Of a stretch of 54,256 nucleotides of DNA, positions 8,318-17,388 are shown one piece after another. Position numbers and translations under genes: made by a program. Below the pieces are notes generated by a model. The model had not been told where the DNA came from. It did no database searches and saw only the letters and a program-made list of their open reading frames with translations. This DNA is from Patescibacteria group bacterium (lineage in GTDB: Bacteria; Patescibacteriota; Microgenomatia; UBA8517), in assembly GCA_018823885.1 (NCBI GenBank), contig JAHJHG010000007.1:1-54256 (forward strand), written 5' to 3'. Position 1 is the stretch's first letter. Each line of letters starts with the position of its first letter.

Positions 8318-9508
8318 TTATTCATTTGCTACTTTTCTAATATTCGTATAAAACCTTTCGGCAACCGATTCCCAAGAAAACTTGTCAATTACTATCTTTC
8401 TTCCTCTTTTGCCCATGTCCATTCTTAGGGATTTATTGCTAAGCAATTCTATCACCTTTTCTGCCAATTTCGTTTCATTCTTCGGATCTACAAGAAAACC
8501 CGCTTCACCATCCTTAAACTGTTCTTTTCCTTCCGGGCTCGTAATTACTGGCGTTTCACAAGCCATGGCCTCTTTTACAGACATGCTCATACTCTGCATA
8601 ATACTAGGCTGAACAGCAATTTCCGCTAAACCAGCATATAAAGGCAAGTCGTCATATTTCACAAAACCCAGATATTTTATATTTTTGGTCACTCTCAATT
8701 CTTTCGCCAATAGCTCCATTCTCTCTTTCTCTTCTTTATTATCTATCGTGTATGAAATTAGAAGTAGCAATTTGGGAATTTCTTTTACTATATAGGGCAG
8801 GGCTTTGATAAGGAATGAAGTACCTTTAATCCCAGTAAAATCCGTACTATGGAATACTATTTTTCTATCTTTGTATTTGCTTTTTAGAAAATTTACCTTT
8901 ACTGGTTTAAAAAAATCTGTATTTACCCCTTCGTAAACAACGTTTACATCTTTTCTTCCATAAACTTTCGCTATCCACTTTTTATTAAAGTTGCTTAAAG
9001 TCAAAACTTTTGTTGACTTAATTGTTTGGTTCTTGTCTAAATTATTGTAAAAGGGTTTTATAATTTTTACAAACAATTTTCTTAAAGAAGATAATCCTGC
9101 AATAAAATTCGGATCGTGGAAAAAGGCAAATGGTTCATAACACAGCTGTATCGTTTTGTCTGATAAGCGATTTGCTAAGACATTCAGGGGAAACATGCTT
9201 GAAATAACAACGTCTGAATTTGTTGCTTCCTGTCTGAGATACCATTTCTCTATACGAAGAAAAAACGGAATCAACAGCCAATAAAAAGGATTGTTTGTTG
9301 AAAATCCGAGAAATGTTTTAAATTTTATTCCAGCTTCTGTAAACTCATTCCTAGCAAAACTAGACATCGCCCCTGAGTACAAAACCGTATCGCAATTATA
9401 TTTACTTCCCAGCCTTCTTATTACCTCATAAATATATCTATGGCCACCCATCCAATTTAAAAAATGGGGATGCAACCATAATACTTTATACTTTTTCCTT
9501 TTTTCCAT
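8318..9508 (-). CDS. Glycosyltransferase family 4 (group 1)
   Basis: A 396-residue GT-B enzyme. The N-terminal Rossmann half starts KYKVLWLHPHFLNWMGGH (6-23), with the glycine-rich acceptor loop. The donor half includes VVYEGVNTDFF (190-200), KIVFHSTDF and IKYLGFVKYDDLPLYAGLAEIAVQPS. The usual EX7E catalytic pair is altered: Q305 stands where the first Glu is expected, and E313 is kept in VKEAMACETPVI. The C-terminal GEAGFLVDPKN binds the donor sugar as in relatives. Such enzymes add a sugar from a nucleotide donor in the cytoplasm. It ends 68 bases before the DegT gene. The Gln substitution may alter or reduce activity. Confidence 0.88.
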   Translation of the reverse strand: MEKRKKYKVLWLHPHFLNWMGGHRYIYEVIRRLGSKYNCDTVLYSGAMSSFARNEFTEAGIKFKTFLGFSTNNPFYWLLIPFFLRIEKWYLRQEATNSDVVISSMFPLNVLANRLSDKTIQLCYEPFAFFHDPNFIAGLSSLRKLFVKIIKPFYNNLDKNQTIKSTKVLTLSNFNKKWIAKVYGRKDVNVVYEGVNTDFFKPVKVNFLKSKYKDRKIVFHSTDFTGIKGTSFLIKALPYIVKEIPKLLLLISYTIDNKEEKERMELLAKELRVTKNIKYLGFVKYDDLPLYAGLAEIAVQPSIMQSMSMSVKEAMACETPVITSPEGKEQFKDGEAGFLVDPKNETKLAEKVIELLSNKSLRMDMGKRGRKIVIDKFSWESVAERFYTNIRKVANE

Positions 9509-9518
9509 TTTTATTACT

Positions 9519-10865
9519 TCAATAAAATTCCGTTTGTTCGCGTTTAAATATAGTGTTTCCTAAAACTAAACCAATATAATAAATCATCAATGGAAGAAAA
9601 AATATAGACATTCTTCTGGCAGAACCCGGTATTTTCTTCCATTCTACGTTAGTAATACTAAATGCATATGTACCCACAAACAATAGCAACAGATTTACAA
9701 TAATAATTAATAAAAGCACCAAATGCCCCTTTTTGTGTCGATTCTTGATGTCAATAAAGGCAGCGATTAAAAAGAAAAAAAACATTGGGCCCCACGTTAA
9801 AATGATGTTCTGATAAATATATCCTACGACTTCGATAACTCTGTTTAAACTAGCTCCGCTTAATAAAATCTTACTAGCCGAAGATATCTGTCCAGAAGTC
9901 GACATTGTATCTCCAAAAAAGCGACTTAGATGCACTTTCCAAGGCTGCTGAATAATTAAAAATCCTGGAAGATATGTCAATATTGGAAAGATGCTTTTCT
10001 TGTAAATCGAATAAAGCAAAACAACCACGATTCCAGTCAACCAAAATGGTTCTGTGGCCCTAGTCCAAGTACTTAGTCCAATCAGAAGGGAAGATAATAA
10101 TAGATAGTTGTTACTTTTATTAATCACTGCCAAATAAAGGTACAAAGTGCCAGTAACATAAAATACAGTATATGGAAGATTTGTGTAGGCTATTACCGAC
10201 TGCTCAAACAATGTGGGGGTACTTACTAAAACAAACGTGAAAAATATAGCAACGGATATATTTGTATGCCTTCTAAGCACACCATAAAAAATTAAACCAA
10301 AAGACAAATAAAATAGAAAATAGGTGAATTTAGGATTTGAACCTCCGGCCACATATACAATTGTATGAGTCAGGGATGTTAATAGCGGGTAATGAGCAAA
10401 GTAATCAAATTGCTTGGCTACTTGAACGAAATAACCAGTCTGGGCAATAATTTTTGCTCGAAAATCATATAAGGCCAATGCATCCCATACATATACTGGG
10501 TAATATGCATTTATCAATAAACTTATGAAAAATATAAGGCATATCCCAACGCAAATAATTTTTTCATACCTTTTGAGAAATTTAAACTCCTTTAACATGT
10601 TCGGAATTTTAATTTCAATTTTTCTTTTTAGGAAATGGCAAATATATCGAACAAGAACAATGAGTGTTAAAAGTAATATCACTATGCTTCCTAGTGTAAT
10701 TTTGACACCAATCCAGGAATAGAAAAACATCATTAGCGTTGTAAGGCCAAGCCCTAAAATATAGGATAAGCCCAATTTTTCCAAGAAAGGCAAGCCTTCT
10801 TTGATCAAGGATGAAAATATTAAACCGAAATATATAATTAGTATAAAAGTCAATAAGACGAACAT
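9519..10865 (-). CDS. GT-C-like membrane protein, copy B of the duplicated module
   Basis: A 448-residue polytopic protein with around ten hydrophobic segments. After two to three segments comes a loop with W127-D128-ALALYDFRAK (127-138) and then YFAHYPLLTSLTHTIVY. The Asp and Arg in this loop fit a GT-C active site. It resembles the 445-residue protein at 11904-13241, which has WDAIALYDARAK and YLLYPPYTSIVHRFWH at matching places, along with EYTNLPFT/AYTNLPYT later. It ends after the last membrane segments without a large soluble C-terminal domain. It is preceded by the 336-residue protein at 10868, leaving only 2 bases between stop and start. I do not recognise a named family. Confidence 0.7.
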   Translation of the reverse strand: MFVLLTFILIIYFGLIFSSLIKEGLPFLEKLGLSYILGLGLTTLMMFFYSWIGVKITLGSIVILLLTLIVLVRYICHFLKRKIEIKIPNMLKEFKFLKRYEKIICVGICLIFFISLLINAYYPVYVWDALALYDFRAKIIAQTGYFVQVAKQFDYFAHYPLLTSLTHTIVYVAGGSNPKFTYFLFYLSFGLIFYGVLRRHTNISVAIFFTFVLVSTPTLFEQSVIAYTNLPYTVFYVTGTLYLYLAVINKSNNYLLLSSLLIGLSTWTRATEPFWLTGIVVVLLYSIYKKSIFPILTYLPGFLIIQQPWKVHLSRFFGDTMSTSGQISSASKILLSGASLNRVIEVVGYIYQNIILTWGPMFFFFLIAAFIDIKNRHKKGHLVLLLIIIVNLLLLFVGTYAFSITNVEWKKIPGSARRMSIFFLPLMIYYIGLVLGNTIFKREQTEFY

Positions 10866-10867
10866 AG

Positions 10868-11878
10868 TTATTTTGTAATTTTAATAACTCCCCATAACTC
10901 TTTGTCTTTTACTGCTTCGTAAACATAATTTCCCATTACTTTATCTTTGTCTTTCTCATTTGTTATATAAATTATTTCTTCGGCGGCGACATCAAACTTG
11001 GGCCAACCATGAGTATAGTCGTATTCTGTCCCAATGGTCTCCCCCCAAGCTATTAACACATAATCTATGTCATTCTTTGTGTAATTAGCTCCAGGTAAAT
11101 ATTCTTCGCCATTCAACACTTTTCTTGGATAAAGAAAATAGCGTAAATATGCAGAATTCCCTGTTTGTGGCCAAGGATATCCTTGTGGGGGTATAAGTAT
11201 TGTAGATTCTTCAGGTACGTTTGTTTTTATAAAGCTTGTATATTCATAAAACAAAGGAGTCACCTTCTCGCTCATTTTTAAATCATAAGAAGCAAGGGGA
11301 TTACTCAACATAAAGGAAATATCTTTTTCAATCATCGAGCTTATTCCGATCAAATTATCAGCCGACACCATTAATGCCAATGTGATAATAATCATTTCCG
11401 GTCTAATTTTCTTAATTATATTTTTATTATTCACTATCGTATGAAATCCACGGCGGCTTAGGGCATAACTTATTAGTACAACAAAAAGTGGCCACTTAAG
11501 CTCTGCTGGATGAACATGTAATTTTGAAAAAACAAAGTTTGAATAGTTTAACTTCTCTAGATTCATCAGTGATAAATACAGTAGCCCAAATAAGAAAGCT
11601 AAGCTTAAATTTATCTTGTTCAATTTTTCACTCAAAACACTTTTTTTATACTTTGGATCATATTTTGAAAACAGGCAAGCTGCAATTAATATAAAATAAA
11701 CCCATAGAGGATTTATCAATAGATATTTCTTTGTCACACCTGGATACAACAATGCCTCTCCGATACTGACCAATAATGCAGATGCCCAAATTAGAGGAAA
11801 AATTGAGTAACACAAACTTCTCACTTGTTTTAACAAAACTAGCAGATTTGTTTTATTGTATTTCTGTATATTTTGCAT
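10868..11878 (-). CDS. Membrane protein with C-terminal PPQG/RYFLYPR domain, partner of copy B
   Basis: A 336-residue protein with about six hydrophobic segments in the first 180 residues and a soluble C-terminal domain. The soluble part contains PPQGYPWPQTGNSAYLRYF (230-248) and LYPRKVLNG (249-257), then DIDYVLIAWGE. The protein at 13238-14197 has the same pattern, PPQGSKWPEVGNQPIIRYFL then FPR, and also shares V(H/R)PxxL(K/R) before a middle membrane segment. Each of these proteins is followed in transcription order by a WDA.ALYD.RAK GT-C protein. The soluble domain resembles the periplasmic tails of many single-chain GT-C enzymes. One reading is that the pair is a split GT-C enzyme, which is inference. 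No named family recognised. Confidence 0.65.
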   Translation of the reverse strand: MQNIQKYNKTNLLVLLKQVRSLCYSIFPLIWASALLVSIGEALLYPGVTKKYLLINPLWVYFILIAACLFSKYDPKYKKSVLSEKLNKINLSLAFLFGLLYLSLMNLEKLNYSNFVFSKLHVHPAELKWPLFVVLISYALSRRGFHTIVNNKNIIKKIRPEMIIITLALMVSADNLIGISSMIEKDISFMLSNPLASYDLKMSEKVTPLFYEYTSFIKTNVPEESTILIPPQGYPWPQTGNSAYLRYFLYPRKVLNGEEYLPGANYTKNDIDYVLIAWGETIGTEYDYTHGWPKFDVAAEEIIYITNEKDKDKVMGNYVYEAVKDKELWGVIKITK

Positions 11879-11903
11879 GTTATTTGTTTATTAACCAAAA
11901 AAC

Positions 11904-13241
11904 TTAGGATCGGACAAACGCGCGCTTAATAATCTCTGAAAAACCAATCTTTCTTTTACCAAGGCCTGTTCTGGTTTCACCAAGGATAATCTTGACATTT
12001 TTAAGAAGCAAATAAGCACTAATAGGCAACAGATAGGTCGAAGATCTCATCAACGATTCCCCCATCTCTACCCACCAATCATACTCTAGAGAAATTAAAT
12101 ATAAACTACCCCAATAGAAAAGTATGCTAAATATTATTACCCATCCAGCGAATATGTCTGCCAACTTCTTTCTTCTGCCAATATTTATGAGGGAAACTAA
12201 ATAGACCAACAAAGTTAAACCCCATGATCGGATTAGGTATAAGGTAACTTTAAATAAGCCTCCTGTAAATATCCCCAAAATTCCCTCAATTATCGTTATG
12301 TGTGAGAAATCAAATATTTGAGGGTTGTCAGCAATGGAACCGACAAAGAATTGCCAAGAATAATATTGCAGAGCACAAAATACAAACAATACTACTATCG
12401 ACAAGGAAATGGTTTTATTTTTTCGCTTAACTAGTGCCGTGAGAAAAAAAGCTATGACTACAGCGATCCATATGGGCTCTAGAAACCTAATAAATTGAGA
12501 CGTTCCAATAAGAACCGTTCCAAAAAACAAAGACCACTTCTCTTTAGACTCAATAAAATGAAGGATTAAGAAAAAACCAAAAATTATATAAAGGGTAAAT
12601 GGCAAGTTCGTATACTCTATTATTGAAGTATAAAAAATATTGGTATTTGCAATCGATAAAAACATTAATAAAGCAGCAAAAAGCACGCCTAAACGTTCTT
12701 TTGTTAGTAAAAATATTCCTAAGCCAAGCAGAATCAGATTAAGTGAATAATAAAAACTTATTGGCGCAATTGAGACGTGTTCATGCCAAAAGCGATGGAC
12801 TATTGATGTGTATGGCGGATAAAGTAGATAGTAATATTGATTCTTGTCATCAAATTTAGAAAGGGATACCATCTCCGAGAAATTCATCCCCTGACTTAAA
12901 AATTTTGCACGAGCATCATAAAGAGCAATAGCATCCCATTCAATAGCACCTTTAGATAGATTCACATAGCTTGAAATAATAATTACTACTAACGAAATTG
13001 CAAATAGGAAAATAGTAATTTTTGCATCTCTCTTGCCTTTTTTATTTGGCACCACAATCCTCCGTTTTTTTTCAAACATGAAAAATATAATCCCACCCAT
13101 AAATAACAGTGAATATGAAATTATATCAATAGTCCCCACAACACTTGTTGCATATGCGGGCTCAAGCTTAAAAAAGTAAAGCTTTACCAAAAACATCAAA
13201 GAAATAAAAATAATGGCAATAGTAAATTTAGTAATCCTCAT
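11904..13241 (-). CDS. GT-C-like membrane protein, copy A of the duplicated module
   Basis: A 445-residue polytopic protein, the homologue of the 9519-10865 product. The conserved loop is W102-D103-AIALYDARAK (102-113), followed by YYYLLYPPYTSIVHRFWHEH. Later shared features are IIEYTNLPFTLYI and GTSQFIRFLEPIW (compare GLSTWTRATEPFW in copy B). The C-terminus has WWVEMGESLMRSSTYLLP in the position of copy B's WKKIPGSARRMSIFFLP. It overlaps its 319-residue partner gene by 4 bases (ATGA) and is followed by copy B's partner after 25 bases. A polyprenyl-phosphate-sugar-dependent glycosyltransferase role is inferred from fold and context. Confidence 0.7.
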   Translation of the reverse strand: MRITKFTIAIIFISLMFLVKLYFFKLEPAYATSVVGTIDIISYSLLFMGGIIFFMFEKKRRIVVPNKKGKRDAKITIFLFAISLVVIIISSYVNLSKGAIEWDAIALYDARAKFLSQGMNFSEMVSLSKFDDKNQYYYLLYPPYTSIVHRFWHEHVSIAPISFYYSLNLILLGLGIFLLTKERLGVLFAALLMFLSIANTNIFYTSIIEYTNLPFTLYIIFGFFLILHFIESKEKWSLFFGTVLIGTSQFIRFLEPIWIAVVIAFFLTALVKRKNKTISLSIVVLFVFCALQYYSWQFFVGSIADNPQIFDFSHITIIEGILGIFTGGLFKVTLYLIRSWGLTLLVYLVSLINIGRRKKLADIFAGWVIIFSILFYWGSLYLISLEYDWWVEMGESLMRSSTYLLPISAYLLLKNVKIILGETRTGLGKRKIGFSEIIKRAFVRS

Positions 13242-14197
13242 TTAAATATAATTTTGTATATTACTATATCGACTTTGTCAGAGATCGTCTCAAGTTCTTC
13301 ATATGTAACTTTATCTTCTTCATTAAAAATAATTGTTTTTTTTGCTCTATTAATCTCGGGCCAGGGCGGTTCTGTAACATATGGAAAATAGGCTTCACCA
13401 ATTTCTTCTACAAAAGCTTGATCATTAATAAGAGCACCACTAATTAAAATTCGCGGAAAAAGAAAATATCTTATAATCGGTTGGTTCCCCACTTCCGGCC
13501 ATTTTGAACCCTGAGGAGGATGAATAATTTTTGCATCCTCGGGAACAATATTCGATAAACTTTCTATATATACATAGCGCCACCCTATTTTGGTTTCATA
13601 ATCTCCTTTGGGAATCCGCAATAATGTTCGTATATTCGAAAAGGGATACAAAGATAGAAGTAACAAAATTACTATACCCAAAGTCGTTAAAACAATGTTT
13701 ATATCTGTTATCCATACACCAGCAATTCCCTTTTTTAAAGTTCTGCTAACCACTACAAATATCAACCCCGCAATTAATCCAAAAACAATGTAATTTGCGG
13801 TGCTTATAAATCTGAGGTCTTCCGGCCGCACACCATAAGTCGAGTACAGGTAATTCGGATAGTAATAAATATCAAAATCCAGAAGCCATCCTGCAATAAA
13901 ATTAACAATAGCCGAGGTTAAAGCTACGACAATTAGGGCTACCGTATGTTCCCGCGACACTTTTTCATCAATAAATCTTTTTATCCACGCCACTATAATG
14001 ACTAGAGAAAACAAAAGAAAAATCGGTTTATAAACTTTATAAGAAAAGGACAATAACAACGCCACAGGGTTATAGATACTAGAAACGTGGGTCATATAAT
14101 TATATTTAAGAACACCTACAAGGGGGTACAACAAAAACATCATCCATGGCACGATAAACGCGAAGGGATTGTAAATATAATTTTTTAATTTTTTCAT
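13238..14197 (-). CDS. Membrane protein with C-terminal PPQG/RYFLFPR domain, partner of copy A
   Basis: A 319-residue protein with about five to six hydrophobic segments up to residue 185 and then a soluble domain. Key residues: PPQG (227-230), KWPEVGN (232-238) and RYFLFPR (243-249); the tail DKVDIVIYKIIFK forms a final strand. GVRPEDLRF (122-130) matches HVHPAELKW of the copy B partner. It overlaps both neighbours by 4 bases, so it is translated in step with the GT-C-like protein after it. I do not recognise a named family; the paired duplication suggests it works with the adjacent GT-C-like protein. Confidence 0.65.
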   Translation of the reverse strand: MKKLKNYIYNPFAFIVPWMMFLLYPLVGVLKYNYMTHVSSIYNPVALLLSFSYKVYKPIFLLFSLVIIVAWIKRFIDEKVSREHTVALIVVALTSAIVNFIAGWLLDFDIYYYPNYLYSTYGVRPEDLRFISTANYIVFGLIAGLIFVVVSRTLKKGIAGVWITDINIVLTTLGIVILLLLSLYPFSNIRTLLRIPKGDYETKIGWRYVYIESLSNIVPEDAKIIHPPQGSKWPEVGNQPIIRYFLFPRILISGALINDQAFVEEIGEAYFPYVTEPPWPEINRAKKTIIFNEEDKVTYEELETISDKVDIVIYKIIFK

Positions 14198-15804
14198 TCC
14201 AGTTGCCTAATTTCCCAGTAGTAGTTAAAGCTGTCTTCCTTTAGTGGTGGTTCAGAAAGTGTTTTGATGGGCCTTAGGGGAAATTTTTCTCTAAATACAA
14301 GAGGGTCAATTTGTTTAATTTCATAACTCTTACTTTTTATAATTTTGTAGTTTAATTTAATCAACTCCGGTTCTTCGATTGCCAATTCAAACGGTATTCG
14401 GGTAAAAAGATAGCCCGTATTGGGCAAATCACCTTTAAGCCTTTGAGTCCTTACGTCTTTGTTATATAAATATTTTAAGTGTAGTGGAATCTCATAAAGA
14501 ACTTCCCACGTGCCTAGACTGTCCGTCGCATTTATATATAATGTCTCGTTCTCAAGGGCTGAGATTGCCATTACCTGATCTGCCCCAAACTCCAAACATT
14601 GACTATACCAATTTTTATAGTTTATAGTTTTTGCAAGGTTTACGGGGAAACCAACGAAAAATAAATTCGTAAAGATAATTACCAATACTAAAGTGATTAT
14701 TATTTTATACATCGCGGTTTTCCCCCATCTGAAAATTGAAGCCATCAAGTAATCAGCAATTTTTGAAAATAGCACTCCAGTGATAATAGAAAAACAAAAA
14801 ATCGGAACTAAGATATATCTGTCGAGCACAAATCGCCAGGGCAACAATATCGCCGTACTTAGAAAAAAAGCTAGAACCCAGAATAAAAATTGTTCATTTA
14901 TTATCTCTTTTCTCAATTTTTTTGAAAAAAACACTACGGGAAACGTTAGTCCAACAAGTTTTAAAAAGGGTGAAGTCATGTTGCTAATATGTAGCGTGTA
15001 AGCCAAACCATTGCCAAAAAACCTTTCAAAATTAATCTGAAAATTTTCAGCGTAAGCCAGAGTCTCGTTTTGTGGCCTAGCTAGCAATTTCCCTGCAACT
15101 ACAAATAAAACAACAAAGATTGCCAATTTCACAGAAAGCTTCTTGTCACTTTCCTTTTTTATATATAAAAAGCTTATAAACAAAGGGGCAAACACAATAA
15201 CAAACGAGGGTTCTTTAACCGTAATTGCTGCTAGCAACATAAAGACTAAAAGAGAAGTAAAAGCCCGTGGATAAGACTTAATCCTTTTTACACCAGATCT
15301 AGACAAATATATCAGTGAAAAAAACCCAATGAGTAAAATCTGGTACGGCTCTTGAGGACCCAACCTTATTATGTTTTCAGAAAAAGAAAACGAGGAAACA
15401 AATATACCAGACGACAGAATAACCGATAAAGGACCGCCTCCTGCTTGAATAGCTGAAGCCATCAAAAGAAGCAAGAGTAGGTAGCCGACAATATATACCC
15501 TAAATTGATGGTGCAGGATGGGATTTATCCCTAACACTTTGTACAAAATATGTTGTATGCCCCAATATCCAGGCCTGAACCTACCGGATTGCTTTTCAAT
15601 TAAAATCTCCTTAAGGGGAGCACATTCACCGGAATTAAAACATTCATCAAACAAATATGAATTGTGGACAGATTGGCCATCATCTATAAGGGAAAAGTGT
15701 TTGTATGAATGCGGAGAAAGAACAAAAAATGCATAAAGAAAATAAAGCAAAGAAACTATAAATACAACTAACCAATACTTTCTAATTACTTCTTTAATTC
15801 TCAT
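14194..15804 (-). CDS. GT-C-like membrane protein with IDDG and RFRPGYW motifs
   Basis: A 536-residue protein with about eleven hydrophobic segments. The first outer loop has SLIDDGQSVHNSYLF (38-52), with two adjacent Asp residues at 41-42, then SGRFRPGYW (73-81). An acidic loop plus a RFRP or YRPL motif is found in several GT-C-type proteins, including the one at 23793-25253 in this window. The last 150 residues are soluble (CLEFGADQVMAISALENE onward). It overlaps the methyltransferase gene upstream and the copy A partner gene downstream by 4 bases each. It could be a glycosyltransferase or, less likely, a polymerase; I cannot separate the two from sequence alone. Confidence 0.62.
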   Translation of the reverse strand: MRIKEVIRKYWLVVFIVSLLYFLYAFFVLSPHSYKHFSLIDDGQSVHNSYLFDECFNSGECAPLKEILIEKQSGRFRPGYWGIQHILYKVLGINPILHHQFRVYIVGYLLLLLLMASAIQAGGGPLSVILSSGIFVSSFSFSENIIRLGPQEPYQILLIGFFSLIYLSRSGVKRIKSYPRAFTSLLVFMLLAAITVKEPSFVIVFAPLFISFLYIKKESDKKLSVKLAIFVVLFVVAGKLLARPQNETLAYAENFQINFERFFGNGLAYTLHISNMTSPFLKLVGLTFPVVFFSKKLRKEIINEQFLFWVLAFFLSTAILLPWRFVLDRYILVPIFCFSIITGVLFSKIADYLMASIFRWGKTAMYKIIITLVLVIIFTNLFFVGFPVNLAKTINYKNWYSQCLEFGADQVMAISALENETLYINATDSLGTWEVLYEIPLHLKYLYNKDVRTQRLKGDLPNTGYLFTRIPFELAIEEPELIKLNYKIIKSKSYEIKQIDPLVFREKFPLRPIKTLSEPPLKEDSFNYYWEIRQLE

Positions 15805-16571
15805 TGTTTCTTCATTCGTATTTGCACTGAGCCCCCAAGGTATTTCACAATAGGCAGTTTACCAAATAGTGAAAATACTTTGTCAATTCTTATTAACAAG
15901 GGTAAGCTGAACACCTTAAGGGGCCAAATAAACTCAGTCATTGAAACATTAACTTCAAAGGGGGCAAAATAGCCACCAAGCGTTAAGGGATTAATTGCCC
16001 ATTCATCTTTTGAATCTCCTGCCTTTTTCTTTAAATACGGGGTTGATTTAATAAGATAGACCACAGGATTTAAAATATTTGGTTCATAAAAAAAAGCAAT
16101 GCCTCCTGGCTTTAATACCCTCGCAATTTCTATATTTATCTTAGTCAGATAGAGATGGTGTAATACGTAATACCCACAAACCACATCAAAGGTTCCCTTC
16201 TTAAAACCAGTAGAATAAGCGTTTTTTGTGATAAATGATACGTTATCAAGTTCTGCACATTTCCTTCGAGCCACCTTAATAATTTTTTCAGAAATGTCTA
16301 ATGCGACAACGCTTGACTGTGGCAAACGTGATGCTATTGCTTTTGTATACTCACCCGTACCGCATCCAATTTCCAATATTCTTAAACTCTTTTTTCCATA
16401 CTTCGCTGTAACAAAATTAACAAATTCTGTGCATTTTTTATTTATTTTATATTCTGTAAATTTATCTTTATATCCATAATTCTTGTCATAAGTCAAAGCA
16501 ATCCTATTAAAATACTTTCTTTCTTCTACCTCTCTTTTTGTCGATCTTTTTTTGTATATATCTTTTTTCAC
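15801..16571 (-). CDS. Class I SAM-dependent methyltransferase
   Basis: A 256-residue enzyme. Motif I is ILEIGCGTGEYT (65-76), followed by VVALDISEKIIKVARRK with the ribose-binding Asp, then FDVVCGYYVLHHL and VLKPGGIAFFYEPN. These are standard Methyltransf_11/25 features. The start codon is GTG at 16571-16569, placed 2 bases after the stop of the DPM1-like gene upstream; the first residues (KKDIYKKRSTKREVEER) are basic. It overlaps the next gene by 4 bases. The target is probably a lipid-linked intermediate given the genes on both sides, but this is inference. Confidence 0.85.
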   Translation of the reverse strand: MKKDIYKKRSTKREVEERKYFNRIALTYDKNYGYKDKFTEYKINKKCTEFVNFVTAKYGKKSLRILEIGCGTGEYTKAIASRLPQSSVVALDISEKIIKVARRKCAELDNVSFITKNAYSTGFKKGTFDVVCGYYVLHHLYLTKINIEIARVLKPGGIAFFYEPNILNPVVYLIKSTPYLKKKAGDSKDEWAINPLTLGGYFAPFEVNVSMTEFIWPLKVFSLPLLIRIDKVFSLFGKLPIVKYLGGSVQIRMKKQ

Positions 16572-16573
16572 AA

Positions 16574-17257
16574 TTATCTTTTTAATGCCGCATATAATTT
16601 TATTAGATCGGCAGGTGTTTGAAATATTCTATTTGAAAATCTCGGGGACCTTCTCTCAATAATCTCAACAGGAAGCTCTAAAATATCCAGGCCCGCCCTC
16701 TGTGATCGAATTACTAACTCCGAATCAAAAATTCCCGTTTCGGTTCTACATCTATTTATAATCGGTAGAAGGATGTTTCTTCTAAAAGCTTTAATCCCGT
16801 GAGTATCTGTTCCTTTAAATCCAAAGAAAATCTTTAAAAATAGATTAAAAAAGAATGTGATTAGTTTTCTGTTTAGAGACCTATTGTCCTTAGATGAAGA
16901 AAGTAACTTTGAACCCGTAACTAAATCGTATCCCAATAAGTCAGCGTTTATCAAATCAATAAATTTCTTATCCCAAAAATCAACATTAAATATTACAATA
17001 TATCGCCCCCTTGCTTTTTTAATTCCGCGGATTAGTGCTTTCCCATATGCAGGTTCGAGCAAGCATTCAACCTTAATTCTAAAATTTTTTCGAGCACATG
17101 CTTTTGCGATTTCTAATGTATTATCGCTACTTCCATTTTCAACAACTACAACTTCATAAGTTAATCTGGCTACGTCCAGATAGCTAGTAATATCTTTTAG
17201 AACTGTTGATAACAACCCCTCCTCGTCCTTTGCTGGTAAAATAACGCTTAATTTCAT
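16574..17257 (-). CDS. DPM1-like glycosyltransferase family 2
   Basis: A 227-residue GT2 enzyme resembling dolichyl-phosphate mannose synthases. It starts MKLSVILPAKDEEG and has VVVVENGSSDNT (36-47). The later TDTHGIKAFRR and ETGIFDSELVIRSQRAG match the DPM1-like pattern of a DTxxGxKxF segment followed by a Glu/Asp-rich helix. The usual DxD is changed: the strand reads YIVIFNVDFWD (86-96), so Asn91 stands in the first Asp position and D93 and D96 remain. There are no C-terminal membrane helices. The likely role is making a polyprenyl-phosphate sugar for the GT-C enzymes. It is the first gene of the leftward transcription unit that begins in the 17258-17388 spacer. Confidence 0.82.
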   Translation of the reverse strand: MKLSVILPAKDEEGLLSTVLKDITSYLDVARLTYEVVVVENGSSDNTLEIAKACARKNFRIKVECLLEPAYGKALIRGIKKARGRYIVIFNVDFWDKKFIDLINADLLGYDLVTGSKLLSSSKDNRSLNRKLITFFFNLFLKIFFGFKGTDTHGIKAFRRNILLPIINRCRTETGIFDSELVIRSQRAGLDILELPVEIIERRSPRFSNRIFQTPADLIKLYAALKR

Positions 17258-17388
17258 ATTTTTAACGATAACATATTATACTTAAACACTACGGCAATTA
17301 CTCGTCAAATTTGCTAATTATTATATAGTTGATACATGCGCTACTTGGCGATTATCAAAATTGATATAATCTGAATATTTCTAAAGAG
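17258..17388. promoter_or_regulatory. Divergent intergenic region with candidate promoters and an inverted repeat
   Basis: This 131-base spacer separates the leftward glycan operon from the only rightward gene. On the plus strand TGATATAAT at 17362-17370 is an extended -10 element (TGnTATAAT), about 19 bases before the ATG at 17389; no good -35 sits at the right distance. Just before it, TATCAA (17353-17358) and TTGATA (17361-17366) form an inverted repeat with a 2-base centre overlapping the -10, and another TTGATA lies at 17329-17334. On the minus strand TATAAT boxes are present at 17275-17280 and 17320-17325. The arrangement suggests regulated divergent transcription, but this is a visual call. 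Confidence 0.45.
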
